A stretch of 64,000 nt of DNA from assembly GCA_947474705.1 (NCBI GenBank), contig CANJJS010000015.1:1-64000 (forward strand), given 5' to 3'. The translations under genes and the position numbers were made by a program. Numbering within the stretch: the stretch's first letter is position 1; every line of letters starts with the position of its first letter. Below, piece after piece: positions 7,661 to 15,747 of this stretch. The notes beneath the pieces are model-generated. The model saw nothing but the letters and a program-made list of their open reading frames with translations, was not told the origin of the DNA and ran no database searches. The DNA is from Acetobacteraceae bacterium. Lineage in GTDB: Bacteria; Pseudomonadota; Alphaproteobacteria; Acetobacterales; Acetobacteraceae.

Positions 7661-8854
7661 ATGTCGGTCCATGCATTCCCGGCGGCCGCGTCGCCAATCT
7701 CGTCTGTTCCACGCGCTCGTGTGGGGCGGCCTTTGCGCGCGCTGCTGATCAGCGACGATCCCGGCTGGATCGTGCCGGTGCGCGAAGCCGTGGCCGCCGC
7801 CGGCGGCGTGGTGGAAACCGTGACCGCCCGCGCGGCGATCGCCCGGCTCGCCGGACGATGCGACGATCTGTCGCATATCCTGGTCGACCGCCGGGGCGCC
7901 GGACCTCTGGTCGAAACCTTCATCGACCTGACAACGGACATCGCCAGCCCGGATATCGTGCTCCTGGTCCTCGACCCCGACGGGCCCGGACCTGGCGGGC
8001 CGCGGACCATTCTGACCCCCAGCCGCCGCTCCGTGGCCGCCGCGCTCGCGGTCCCCCATGTCCGGGCGGAAGGCAACGAGCCCATCCTGCCCGCCGCCGA
8101 ATTGATGCGGGTCATGGACGGCGAGTTCATCCGCCCGCGCTACCAGCCGATCGTGCGCATGAACGACCGGACCGCCACGGCGGTGGAAGTGCTCGCGCGT
8201 CTCAATCATCCCGTCCATGGCGCCGTGACCCCGGACTGGTTCGTGCCGCGCTTCGAGGATTCGGGCCTCGCTTTTTCGCTCACCGATTTGATCTCCACCC
8301 ATGCCTTTTCCGACCGGGCGGGCCCGCATTTTCGCGGTCTGGGCCTCGCGGTCGCCGTGAATTATCCGCTGAAAGTCCTGTCGCACCCGCTGGCCGCCGT
8401 CAGCCTGGACCGGAAGCGGGCCGCGCTGGGCCTGACCCCAGACCAGGTCATCGTCGAACTGACCGAAAGCCGCCCGGTCGAGGATTTCGTCACGCTCGGC
8501 CGGTCCATGGAAACCCTGCGAAAAATGGGCTACCGAATTTCGATCGACGATGTCGGCCCCGCGGTGAAGAACTTCGAACGGCTGCTGACGCTGCCCTTCA
8601 CTGGCCTGAAACTCGATAAAAGCATTGTCCGGATGTTGGGATCTCTGGGGCCCGGGGCGGCGCAAGCGCCGCGCGCGATTGAACAAGCCCAGGCGAGGGG
8701 CCTGAACGTGGTCGCGGAAGGCGTGGAAACGCGTGAGATGTGGGACCGCCTGCTGGCGCTGGGTGTGCAGGAAGCGCAAGGGTTTTTCATTGCCCGCCCG
8801 ATGCCCGCCGCCGCCATCCCGTTGTGGTGGGATGGCTGGCGCGCGGGACGCTGA
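7661..8854 (+). CDS. EAL-domain protein with degenerate N-terminal receiver
   Basis: Encodes 397 residues from ATG 7661; a longer frame reaches into the hydratase gene and is not believed. Residues about 25-130 resemble a receiver fold (RALLISDDPGWIVPVREAVA) but lack a convincing phospho-acceptor layout. Residues about 145-395 are an EAL domain, the c-di-GMP phosphodiesterase fold. The metal and catalytic positions look present: E176 in AVEVLAR, N234, E266 in VELTE, D296-D297, K317 and E353 in EGVET. Loop 6, normally DDFGTG, reads DDVGPA, and EAL itself reads EVL. Activity may be reduced or the domain may serve as a c-di-GMP sensor. The stop lies 2 bases from that of the convergent gene at 8857. 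Confidence 0.88.
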   Translation: MSVHAFPAAASPISSVPRARVGRPLRALLISDDPGWIVPVREAVAAAGGVVETVTARAAIARLAGRCDDLSHILVDRRGAGPLVETFIDLTTDIASPDIVLLVLDPDGPGPGGPRTILTPSRRSVAAALAVPHVRAEGNEPILPAAELMRVMDGEFIRPRYQPIVRMNDRTATAVEVLARLNHPVHGAVTPDWFVPRFEDSGLAFSLTDLISTHAFSDRAGPHFRGLGLAVAVNYPLKVLSHPLAAVSLDRKRAALGLTPDQVIVELTESRPVEDFVTLGRSMETLRKMGYRISIDDVGPAVKNFERLLTLPFTGLKLDKSIVRMLGSLGPGAAQAPRAIEQAQARGLNVVAEGVETREMWDRLLALGVQEAQGFFIARPMPAAAIPLWWDGWRAGR

Positions 8855-8856
8855 CG

Positions 8857-9780
8857 TCAGCGCAACGGAATCGCCTCCGCCGGACAGCGCCGCGGATCGC
8901 CGGCCCCTTCCCAAAGCCAATAAACATTCGTGCCGTCGCCGTTTACCGCGACCGTCTTATGGTTGCCGCGCGTGTCGATCGCATGGATCGTCACACGGCT
9001 GATCAGGCCGGTTTTCAGGGCGCGCATGTCGTCCACGGCCTCCAGCACCGCCTCGCCGACCGAAGCCCCTTTTTTCATATAAAGGACAATCGAGCGGGCG
9101 GTGCAGCAGCGGATCGTCATCTCGCCCGCGCCGGTGCAAGCGGCGGCACCAAAGCGTGTGTCGGCATAGGACCCGGCGCCGACGATCGGGCTGTCTCCCA
9201 GGCGTCCCGGGTATTTCCAGCCCCACCCGGACGTGCTGGTCCCCGACCCCACCGCGCCCGTTTTGTCCTGGGCCAGGAACACCGTGGTGTCGCGTCCCTT
9301 CTCCGGGTCGATCGCATGGCGGCACAGTTCCGCCAGCGGAATGTTTGGCCAGGCCTGTTTCTGCGCCGGTGTCAGCGTGCGGTCGAACCAGTCGCGCCAA
9401 ACCCGGCGGGAATCCTCGATGAGATTTTCCGCTGGCGTGGCGCCGATTTCCTGGGCGAACCGGGCGGCGCCTTCTCCCACCAGCAGTTCGTGCGGCAGAC
9501 GGCGCATGATCTCGCGCGCGACGCTGACGGGGTGGAGGTAGCCTTTCAGCGCGCCGACCGCGCCGGTGCGCAACGTAGTGCCGTCCATCAGACAGGCGTC
9601 GAGTTCCAGTTCGCACAGCAGGTTCGGCCAGCCGCCGCGGCCGACGGTGCGCACGGTGGGATCGGCCTCGATGGGGCGGATCCCGGCTTCGATGGCGTCA
9701 AGCGCGGCGTGGCCCTGTGTCAGCAGGCGGGCGGTGGTGGGAACGCCCAGCGTGCCTTCGTTGTTGGTGAGGAGGATCAT
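8857..9780 (-). CDS. N(4)-glycosylasparaginase / isoaspartyl peptidase family Ntn-hydrolase
   Basis: Encodes 307 residues from ATG 9780 (MILLTNNEGT). This is a family of self-cleaving N-terminal nucleophile hydrolases that split asparagine or beta-aspartyl amide bonds. The expected autoprocessing site is GRDTTVFLAQ, with Thr about residue 165 becoming the nucleophile of the small subunit. Downstream, GTSTSGWGWKYPGRLGDSP and GAGSYAD match the conserved substrate pocket of glycosylasparaginases. The N-terminal half has GGWPNLLCELELDACLMDG, also typical. No secretion signal is visible, so it is likely cytoplasmic. The natural substrate may be an aspartyl-amine rather than a glycan in a bacterium. 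Confidence 0.85.
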   Translation of the reverse strand: MILLTNNEGTLGVPTTARLLTQGHAALDAIEAGIRPIEADPTVRTVGRGGWPNLLCELELDACLMDGTTLRTGAVGALKGYLHPVSVAREIMRRLPHELLVGEGAARFAQEIGATPAENLIEDSRRVWRDWFDRTLTPAQKQAWPNIPLAELCRHAIDPEKGRDTTVFLAQDKTGAVGSGTSTSGWGWKYPGRLGDSPIVGAGSYADTRFGAAACTGAGEMTIRCCTARSIVLYMKKGASVGEAVLEAVDDMRALKTGLISRVTIHAIDTRGNHKTVAVNGDGTNVYWLWEGAGDPRRCPAEAIPLR

Positions 9781-9903
9781 TGTGGGCGGACTCCGGTGGC
9801 GGCGTATTCGTGGCAAAGCCGGTCAGGGGTATCGACGGACGCCCAAACCCCGCCACCGCCGCGGCACCGGACGAGAGCCGGCGGGTGGGCTTTGGCTGCT
9901 TGC

Positions 9904-9922
9904 GCGCCCGCCGTACGGGCGC
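9904..9922 (-). terminator. Short GC hairpin after the CopD-like gene
   Basis: GCGCCCG at 9904-9910 pairs with CGGGCGC at 9916-9922 around CCGTA. It lies in the 190-base gap downstream of the minus-strand gene ending at 9973. No clear T tract follows, so it is a weak terminator candidate. Confidence 0.3.
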
Positions 9923-9972
9923 CCATTTCCGGGTCCCGGTTCGAACGGTCGCTCACGACGTTCCTCTCGAGG

Positions 9973-10404
9973 TTACCCAAGCATGGCGATCGCGGTGGTG
10001 AGAAGTCCGAGGACCAGGTTGATTCCGATCAGCTTCCTGATCGAGTCGAGCGGTCCAGGCCCGGGCGCGGCGCGAAAGGCTTTGTAGGGGCCGAAGAAAA
10101 GCGCGGCGAAGATCGCGGCCATGAGCAGGCCAAGGAGCAACATGGCATGAATGTTCCAGCGCAAACCGGCCATGCCGCCGAACACGCCGAAAATCATGGC
10201 GAAGCCGGTGATCAGGATCAGCGGCATGGCGTGCCACACGATCAGGAAGAAACGCCGGAAAACCTGACCGTGCAACGCGATTCGTTGCGGCGGTTCAAGG
10301 ACGGAGAGGCTCGGGCGCAGGATCAGATAGGCGAAGAACATACCGCCGACCCACACCACCGCCGATAACACATGGACGGCCTTCAAAACTCCGAGCAAAC
10401 TCAT
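9973..10404 (-). CDS. CopD-like four-helix membrane protein
   Basis: A 143-residue protein with four predicted membrane helices: LLGVLKAVHVLSAVVWVGGM, FFLIVWHAMPLILITGFAMI, IHAMLLLGLLMAAIFAALFF and LIGINLVLGLLTTAIAMLG. The helix-1 pattern HVLSAVVWVGGMFFAY and the conserved His in helices 1 and 2 are seen in small CopD/YqfA-type integral membrane proteins. Some of these bind haem or copper, but their roles are mostly unproven. It is transcribed divergently from the CoA-transferase at 10487 with an 82-base gap that must contain both promoters. Function in this context is unclear. Confidence 0.75.
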   Translation of the reverse strand: MSLLGVLKAVHVLSAVVWVGGMFFAYLILRPSLSVLEPPQRIALHGQVFRRFFLIVWHAMPLILITGFAMIFGVFGGMAGLRWNIHAMLLLGLLMAAIFAALFFGPYKAFRAAPGPGPLDSIRKLIGINLVLGLLTTAIAMLG

Positions 10405-10486
10405 GGGACCCCATTTTCTGTTTGGCTGGTTCGCCAGGGACGGCGGACCGCATTATCCTGACGGAAGAACACTGAAGAGGTCCAGG

Positions 10487-11680
10487 ATGACGACTCCCTT
10501 GGCGGGCATCACCGTGCTCGATTTCGGCCAGATCTTTCAAGGCCCCTATGCCACCATGTTGATGGCCAAGGCGGGCGCCAACGTGATCAAAATCGAGCCG
10601 CCGCGGGGCGAACCGCTGCGCCGCCGTGTCCTGGCGACCGGTGGCGACACGACGTTGCCGATGGCGATGCTGAACGCCAACAAGCGCGGTGTGACGCTGA
10701 ATTTGAAGTCGGAGCGGGGAAAAGAACTGCTGCGCCAGATGGTGGCGAAGGCCGATGTCCTGCTGGAGAATTTTTCTCCTGGCACGATGGACGGGCTGGG
10801 CGTGGGCTACGAGGTGCTGAAAAAGATCAACCCTCGCCTGGTCTACGCGACCGGCACGGGCTACGGCATCAGCGGGCCGGACAAGGACAATTTGGCGATG
10901 GATTTCACCATCCAGGCCAACTCCGGGATCATGAGCGTGACCGGCGATCCGTCCGGGCCGCCGATGAAGGCGGGGCCGACTCTGGTGGATTTCATGGGCG
11001 GGATTCACCTGTACGCGGGCGTCATGACCGCGCTGTTCCACCGCATGGCCACGGGCGAGGGGCAGCTTGTGGAGGTCGCGATGCAGGAGACGGTCTATCC
11101 GTCGCTCGCATCCAGCTACGATTATTTTTTTCGCACCGGAAACACGCCGCCGCGCGCGGGGAACCGGCAGGCGGGCCTGTCCAGCGCGCCCTATAACGCC
11201 TTCCCCACGATCGACGGCCATGTCGCCGTCCACGTCGTTACGGAAGAGCACTGGCCGAACCTGCTGCGCGCCATGGGCCGCGAGGATTTGCTGGACGACC
11301 CGCGCTTCCAAAATCATCCGCTCCGTGCCGCCAACATGGAAGCGACCGAGGCCGTCGTCGCCGAATGGACCAAGGACAAAACGAAATACGAGGTCGCCGC
11401 GATCCTGAAAAAGGCTCGCGTGCCCGGCGCGCCCGTGCGCAACGCGATGGAGGTCATGAACGACGCGCACATGCACGAGCGCGGCATGTTGCAGCACGTC
11501 GATCACCCCTCGCTTGGCGACGTGATCCTGCCGAATTCGCCCTTGCGGCTGCATGGCGCGGACCGGCCGGCGGCGGTGCCCAGTCCGACGCTCGGGCAGC
11601 ACAACCAGGACGTTTACGGCGACTGGCTTGGCCTTGGCGCCGAGGGCGTGGAAGCGTTGCGCCGCGACGGCGCGATTTAA
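10487..11680 (+). CDS. CaiB/BaiF family CoA-transferase
   Basis: Encodes 397 residues from ATG 10487, chosen because family similarity begins at MTTPLAGITVLDFGQIFQGP; 28 further upstream codons lie in the divergent promoter region. Family marks are ATMLMAKAGANVIKIEPPRG, NKRGVTLNLKSERG, LENFSPGTMDGLG and DNLAMDFTIQANSGIM, whose Asp near residue 139 should be catalytic. It is a class III CoA-transferase that activates a carboxylic acid by taking CoA from another thioester. It is only distantly similar to the CoA-transferases at 2461 and 35571. It stands alone between a divergent membrane protein and the convergent ABC operon, so its acid substrate is not indicated. Confidence 0.9.
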   Translation: MTTPLAGITVLDFGQIFQGPYATMLMAKAGANVIKIEPPRGEPLRRRVLATGGDTTLPMAMLNANKRGVTLNLKSERGKELLRQMVAKADVLLENFSPGTMDGLGVGYEVLKKINPRLVYATGTGYGISGPDKDNLAMDFTIQANSGIMSVTGDPSGPPMKAGPTLVDFMGGIHLYAGVMTALFHRMATGEGQLVEVAMQETVYPSLASSYDYFFRTGNTPPRAGNRQAGLSSAPYNAFPTIDGHVAVHVVTEEHWPNLLRAMGREDLLDDPRFQNHPLRAANMEATEAVVAEWTKDKTKYEVAAILKKARVPGAPVRNAMEVMNDAHMHERGMLQHVDHPSLGDVILPNSPLRLHGADRPAAVPSPTLGQHNQDVYGDWLGLGAEGVEALRRDGAI

Positions 11681-11816
11681 TACCGGAGCGGTTAAAGATT
11701 GCCTCTCTCCTTCGCCGCCGGCGGGGGAGGGGGGAGCGGCCATCGAAGTTCCATCGGCCTTTACGCGGCGGGCACCTCCAGTCTGTTCGTGTGAAAAATT
11801 CTGGACATTCGTGTAT

Positions 11817-12818
11817 TCAGCCGTGAACAAGAAGCGTGTCTTCCGCATGCTTTTCGATCGCGATGCAGGCGGCCATACGCCCAGGCTCAGGGTAGTGTTC
11901 GGGTGGTACGGTGGCTAAACAGCCTTCGCGGCGGCGCGAACAACGCGGGGCGAAGGCGCAGCCTCGCGGCAGGCGTCGCATATCCGGCGGACTGCCGGGG
12001 ATCGCGTCGATATCGCGGTCGCGCGGCTGTCCATGGACTGTGGAGGCCAGCAACCCCGCCGTGTAAGGATGCAGCGGGGCCGCCAAAATACGCCCCACCG
12101 GCCCGCTTTCGACGATACGTCCGGCATACATCACCGCGACGGTATCGGCGATTTCGGCCGCGACGCCCAGGTCGTGAGTCACGAAAATCATGCCCATTCC
12201 AAGCTCGCGCTGGATTTTTCGTAACAAGATCAGAACCTGAATCTGCACTGTCGCGTCCAGCGCCGTCGTCGGTTCATCCGCCAGCAGCAGGCGTGGGTCG
12301 CATGACAGTGCCATCGCGATCATTGCCCGTTGCCGCAACCCGCCCGACAATTCGTGCGGATACGCATCGAGCCGCCGTTCCGCCGACGGAATTCGCACCA
12401 ATTCGAGAAGTTCCAGCGCCCGTGCCCAGGCTTTCGCGCGATCGCAGCCGGTGTGGCGCCGCACCGTTTCGCCAATTTGCTGTCCGATCGTGTAAACGGG
12501 ATCGAGCGCGGTCATCGGTTCCTGGAAAATCATCGACACCTCGCCGCCCCGCAGATCGCGCAACGCCTTTCCGCGCAATGCCAGCACATCGCGCCCGGCC
12601 GCCCGTACCGTCCCCTCGATCTTCGCCTGGACCGGTAACAGCCGCATCAGCGCACGTAACGTCACGCTTTTGCCAGAACCCGACTCGCCAAGGATGCAAA
12701 GCACCTTGCCGGGATTGACCGTGAAGCTGACGCCGTTGACGGCATGTACCGTGTTTTCGCGGCCCACGAAGCGGACATGCAGGTCGCGCACCTCGGCCAA
12801 AGGTTCCGGAGTGGTCAT
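11817..12818 (-). CDS. Peptide/nickel-type ABC transporter ATP-binding protein (DppD-like)
   Basis: Encodes 333 residues from ATG 12818. It contains Walker A GESGSGKSVTLRAL, the Q-loop [15 protein letters not shown], the signature LSGGLRQRAMIAMAL, Walker [13 protein letters not shown] and the H-loop VTHDLGV. The C-terminal oligopeptide-transporter motif with spaced cysteines (RGCAFAPRCSRRREGC), likely an iron-sulfur site, is present. It is the last gene of a six-gene operon; its ATG overlaps the stop of the gene before it by four bases. Together with the second ATPase it powers import through the two permeases at 13863 and 14791. Confidence 0.93.
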   Translation of the reverse strand: MTTPEPLAEVRDLHVRFVGRENTVHAVNGVSFTVNPGKVLCILGESGSGKSVTLRALMRLLPVQAKIEGTVRAAGRDVLALRGKALRDLRGGEVSMIFQEPMTALDPVYTIGQQIGETVRRHTGCDRAKAWARALELLELVRIPSAERRLDAYPHELSGGLRQRAMIAMALSCDPRLLLADEPTTALDATVQIQVLILLRKIQRELGMGMIFVTHDLGVAAEIADTVAVMYAGRIVESGPVGRILAAPLHPYTAGLLASTVHGQPRDRDIDAIPGSPPDMRRLPRGCAFAPRCSRRREGCLATVPPEHYPEPGRMAACIAIEKHAEDTLLVHG

Positions 12819-13858
12819 GACATTGCTCCCGCGGCGCTGTGGCCAGACGCAGGGTCCAGCATGTGACAGGCCGCGATATGGCCCCCACCCATGGCGGACA
12901 GCGCCGGCTCCGATGTGGCGCACAGCGGCTCGGAGTAGGCACAGCGCGTGCGGAACCGGCAGCCGGAGGGCGGATCGATCGGATTGGGCGGATCGCCGGT
13001 GACCGGTGGCTCCTCCATCCGGCGCGCGGGATCCATGGACGGACGCGACGCCAGCAGCGCCCGCGTGTAAGGATGCCTCGGATGGGAGAAAATCTCGTCG
13101 ACCGGGCCGAGTTCGACGATTTTTCCCAAATACATGACCAGCACACGGTCGGAAATATAACGCACGACATTCATATCGTGACTTATGAACACGTAGGTCA
13201 GATTGAACTGCCGCTTCAGGGCACGCAGCAAATTCAGTACCTGTGCCTCGACGGACTTGTCCAAAGCGGAGACCGGTTCGTCCAGGATCACCATGCGCGG
13301 ATTGGTCGCCAGCGCCCGCGCGACGTTCACCCGCTGCTTCTGCCCGCCCGACAATTCATGCGGATAGCGCGGGCCGAACTGGTCGGGGTTCAACCCCACC
13401 TTCGCCAGCATATCCCGCGCGATCTCCCGCGCCTTCGCTTTTGGCTCGCCTTGCACAAAGGGTCCGAACGCGACGGAATCCCGGACGGGCATCCGTGGAT
13501 TGAGCGAGGAATAAGAATCCTGGAACACCATTTGCGCCTGCCGCCGCAACGCCGCCACCGTGATGCCGCGGGGCGCGTCGACCTGGTCGCCATCGAACAC
13601 CAGTTCCCCCGCGTCGGGCCGGATCAAATGCAACAATAACCGCGCCAGCGTCGACTTGCCGCATCCGGATTCCCCGACAACTCCCAAAATTTCGCCTTTA
13701 CGCACATCGAAGGAGACACCGTCGACCGCCTTGACCGCGCGTCCGCCGGCGCCCTTGATCGGAAAATGGCGGCGCAGATCCCGCACGATCAACAATGGCT
13801 GCTGTTCGCCGCCACGGTCGCGAGGGTCGAGGTCCGGTGACATATCCAAAGGTGACAT
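12815..13858 (-). CDS. Peptide/nickel-type ABC transporter ATP-binding protein (DppF-like)
   Basis: Encodes 347 residues from ATG 13858, five bases after the permease stop. Walker A is [15 protein letters not shown], the Q-loop VFQDSYSSLNPRM, the signature LSGGQKQRVNVARAL, Walker [12 protein letters not shown] and the H-loop ISHDMNV. The C-terminal motif SGCRFRTRCAYSEPLC carries the spaced cysteines of this subfamily. The KGAGGRAVKAVDGVSF beginning is DppF/OppF-like, so the operon has the classical heterodimeric ATPase pair. An alternative start at ATG 13843 is possible. Substrates of the whole system are probably di- or oligopeptides, though related systems carry nickel, opines or sugars. 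Confidence 0.93.
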   Translation of the reverse strand: MSPLDMSPDLDPRDRGGEQQPLLIVRDLRRHFPIKGAGGRAVKAVDGVSFDVRKGEILGVVGESGCGKSTLARLLLHLIRPDAGELVFDGDQVDAPRGITVAALRRQAQMVFQDSYSSLNPRMPVRDSVAFGPFVQGEPKAKAREIARDMLAKVGLNPDQFGPRYPHELSGGQKQRVNVARALATNPRMVILDEPVSALDKSVEAQVLNLLRALKRQFNLTYVFISHDMNVVRYISDRVLVMYLGKIVELGPVDEIFSHPRHPYTRALLASRPSMDPARRMEEPPVTGDPPNPIDPPSGCRFRTRCAYSEPLCATSEPALSAMGGGHIAACHMLDPASGHSAAGAMS

Positions 13859-13862
13859 CGCA

Positions 13863-14774
13863 TTACATCCTGACATCCATGGCCTGACGCAGCCCATCGC
13901 TGACCAGGTTGAAACAGATCGAAGTGATGAAGATCGCGACGCCCGGCAGCGCGCACACAACCGGCACGACATAGATCGACTGCCGCAACGTGCTGAGCAT
14001 CAGGCCCCAGTCCGCCGTCGGCGGGCGTACGCCAAGGCCCAGAAACGAAAGACCCGACGCCAGCAAGATCGATACCGAAACAAGAGACGAGGCGTAGATG
14101 AAAACCGGTCCCAAAACATTGCCCAAGACGTGATGGCGCACGATGGTCATCGTCCCGGCCCCGGTCGCCCGCGCCGCTTCGATGAAATCCAACGCCCGCA
14201 CCTGGGTTGTCGCGGTTTCCGCCACCCGGCACATCGGCGGAATGAACACCAGAGTCAGCGCCAGCATCCCATTCGACATGCCGCCGCCCATCGCACCGGA
14301 AATCGCGACCGCCAGCAACACCGAGGGGAACGCGTAAAACACGTCCATGGTCCGCATGATCCCGGTATTGACCTTGCCGCCCATGAACCCCGCGATCACG
14401 CCCAGAGCACCGCCGGCGCAGGTGGCGAAAATCACCGGCACGATCCCCATAAGTAACGATACCCGCCCGCCATATAACAACCGGCTGAGCATGTCGCGTC
14501 CCAGCTCGTCCGTGCCCAGCAAGTGACCGCGCCAGCCCATCGGCTTCAGGCGGCCGATAATCGATTCCTTGTACGGATCGAACGGAGCCAGCCAGGGCGC
14601 GAGGACCGCGGACAGCACGATCAGGAGCACCATCGTGCCAAAGAACACGGTCGCTTTGTCATGCCGCAGCCTGTATCCGACGGACTGCCAATAGCTTCTT
14701 ATGCGGGTTTCCGGCGCTGCCTGATCTTCGTGCGGCGACACCGCGGAACCCGGGAAAACAACGGTTTGAGACAT
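13863..14774 (-). CDS. ABC transporter permease (DppC-like)
   Basis: A 303-residue inner-membrane permease of the BPD_transp_1 family. It has an N-terminal cytoplasmic stretch, helix 1 (ATVFFGTMVLLIVLSAVLAP), the conserved HLLGTDELGRDMLSRLLYGG DppC motif, and the EAA-loop region EAARATGAGTMTIVRHHVLG that contacts the ATPases. The C-terminal SGLSFLGLGVRPPTADWGLM is typical of the subfamily. It lies 16 bases after the DppB-like permease and almost touches the ATPase gene, which supports one transcript. Confidence 0.93.
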   Translation of the reverse strand: MSQTVVFPGSAVSPHEDQAAPETRIRSYWQSVGYRLRHDKATVFFGTMVLLIVLSAVLAPWLAPFDPYKESIIGRLKPMGWRGHLLGTDELGRDMLSRLLYGGRVSLLMGIVPVIFATCAGGALGVIAGFMGGKVNTGIMRTMDVFYAFPSVLLAVAISGAMGGGMSNGMLALTLVFIPPMCRVAETATTQVRALDFIEAARATGAGTMTIVRHHVLGNVLGPVFIYASSLVSVSILLASGLSFLGLGVRPPTADWGLMLSTLRQSIYVVPVVCALPGVAIFITSICFNLVSDGLRQAMDVRM

Positions 14775-14790
14775 GATACGAAACCTTTCT

Positions 14791-15747
14791 TCAGCCGCGC
14801 CGGATCCGGGGATCGATCAGGGATTGTAACAAATCGACGACGAGATTGATCGTCACGAACGCCACCGCCAGCACCAGAATGGTGCCCTGCAAAACCGGCA
14901 CGTCGCGATTGACGATCGCCTTGCTGAGCAAAAAACCGCTGCCAGGCCAGGTGAAAACGGTCTCCACCAGGATCGATCCACCCAACAGATAACCGAACTG
15001 AAGGCCCATGACGGCGAGAACGCCGGGCAGCGCGTTCTTCACGACGTGACGGATCACCGCCATCTCGCCCAGCCCCTTGGCACGCAGCGTCTGCACGAAA
15101 TCCTGATTGCGCGTCTCCGCGATCGCCGCCCGCGTGGTGCGGGCGATGATGCCGATCGGAATCATCGATAGCGTAATGACCGGCAAAACCAGGAACCGCG
15201 CGTCGCTCCAGCGCCAGACACTGAACGCGTCGGACCCTTTCGGTCCCATGCCGGTCGCGGGCAGCCAGGACAATTCCACCGCGAACACGATGACCATGAC
15301 AATCGCAAGCCAGTAATTGGGCAGGCTGACACCGAACACCGCGATGCCCGTCACGCTCCGGTCGACCACCTTGCCGGGAAAACATCCGGCCAACAGACCC
15401 ATCGAAAACCCGATGGAAAAGGCGAGCGGAATGGCGAACACCACCAGCATGCCGGTGTTGCCGACGGCCATGACGATTTCGTCGAAAACCGGGCGGCGAG
15501 TGGCGATGGACATCCCGAAATCGCCGGTGACAACCTTGCTCAGCCAAATCGCGAACTGGATGGGCAAAGGTTTATCGAAACCATAGGCTTTCTTGACGAT
15601 CTCGATCGTCTCGGCCGTCGCGTCCGGCGGCAAAATGGTTTGCAGCGGATCGCCAGGCGCCAAATACACCAGAGAGAAACAGACCACGCTGACCCCAAAG
15701 GCAATTGGGATCGCATAGAGGATGCGTTGCAGAATATACCTGGTCAT
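14791..15747 (-). CDS. ABC transporter permease (DppB-like)
   Basis: Encodes 318 residues from ATG 15747, which overlaps the stop of the binding-protein gene by four bases. The first membrane segment, ILQRILYAIPIAFGVSVVCF, with SLVYLAPGDP after it, is the standard DppB start. The periplasmic stretch includes YGFDKPLPIQFAIWLSKVV and GDFGMSI. The EAA loop reads QTLRAKGLGEMAVIRHVVKN, and the C-terminal end has VETVFTWPGSGFLLSKAIVN. It forms the translocation pore with the DppC-like subunit. Confidence 0.93.
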   Translation of the reverse strand: MTRYILQRILYAIPIAFGVSVVCFSLVYLAPGDPLQTILPPDATAETIEIVKKAYGFDKPLPIQFAIWLSKVVTGDFGMSIATRRPVFDEIVMAVGNTGMLVVFAIPLAFSIGFSMGLLAGCFPGKVVDRSVTGIAVFGVSLPNYWLAIVMVIVFAVELSWLPATGMGPKGSDAFSVWRWSDARFLVLPVITLSMIPIGIIARTTRAAIAETRNQDFVQTLRAKGLGEMAVIRHVVKNALPGVLAVMGLQFGYLLGGSILVETVFTWPGSGFLLSKAIVNRDVPVLQGTILVLAVAFVTINLVVDLLQSLIDPRIRRG

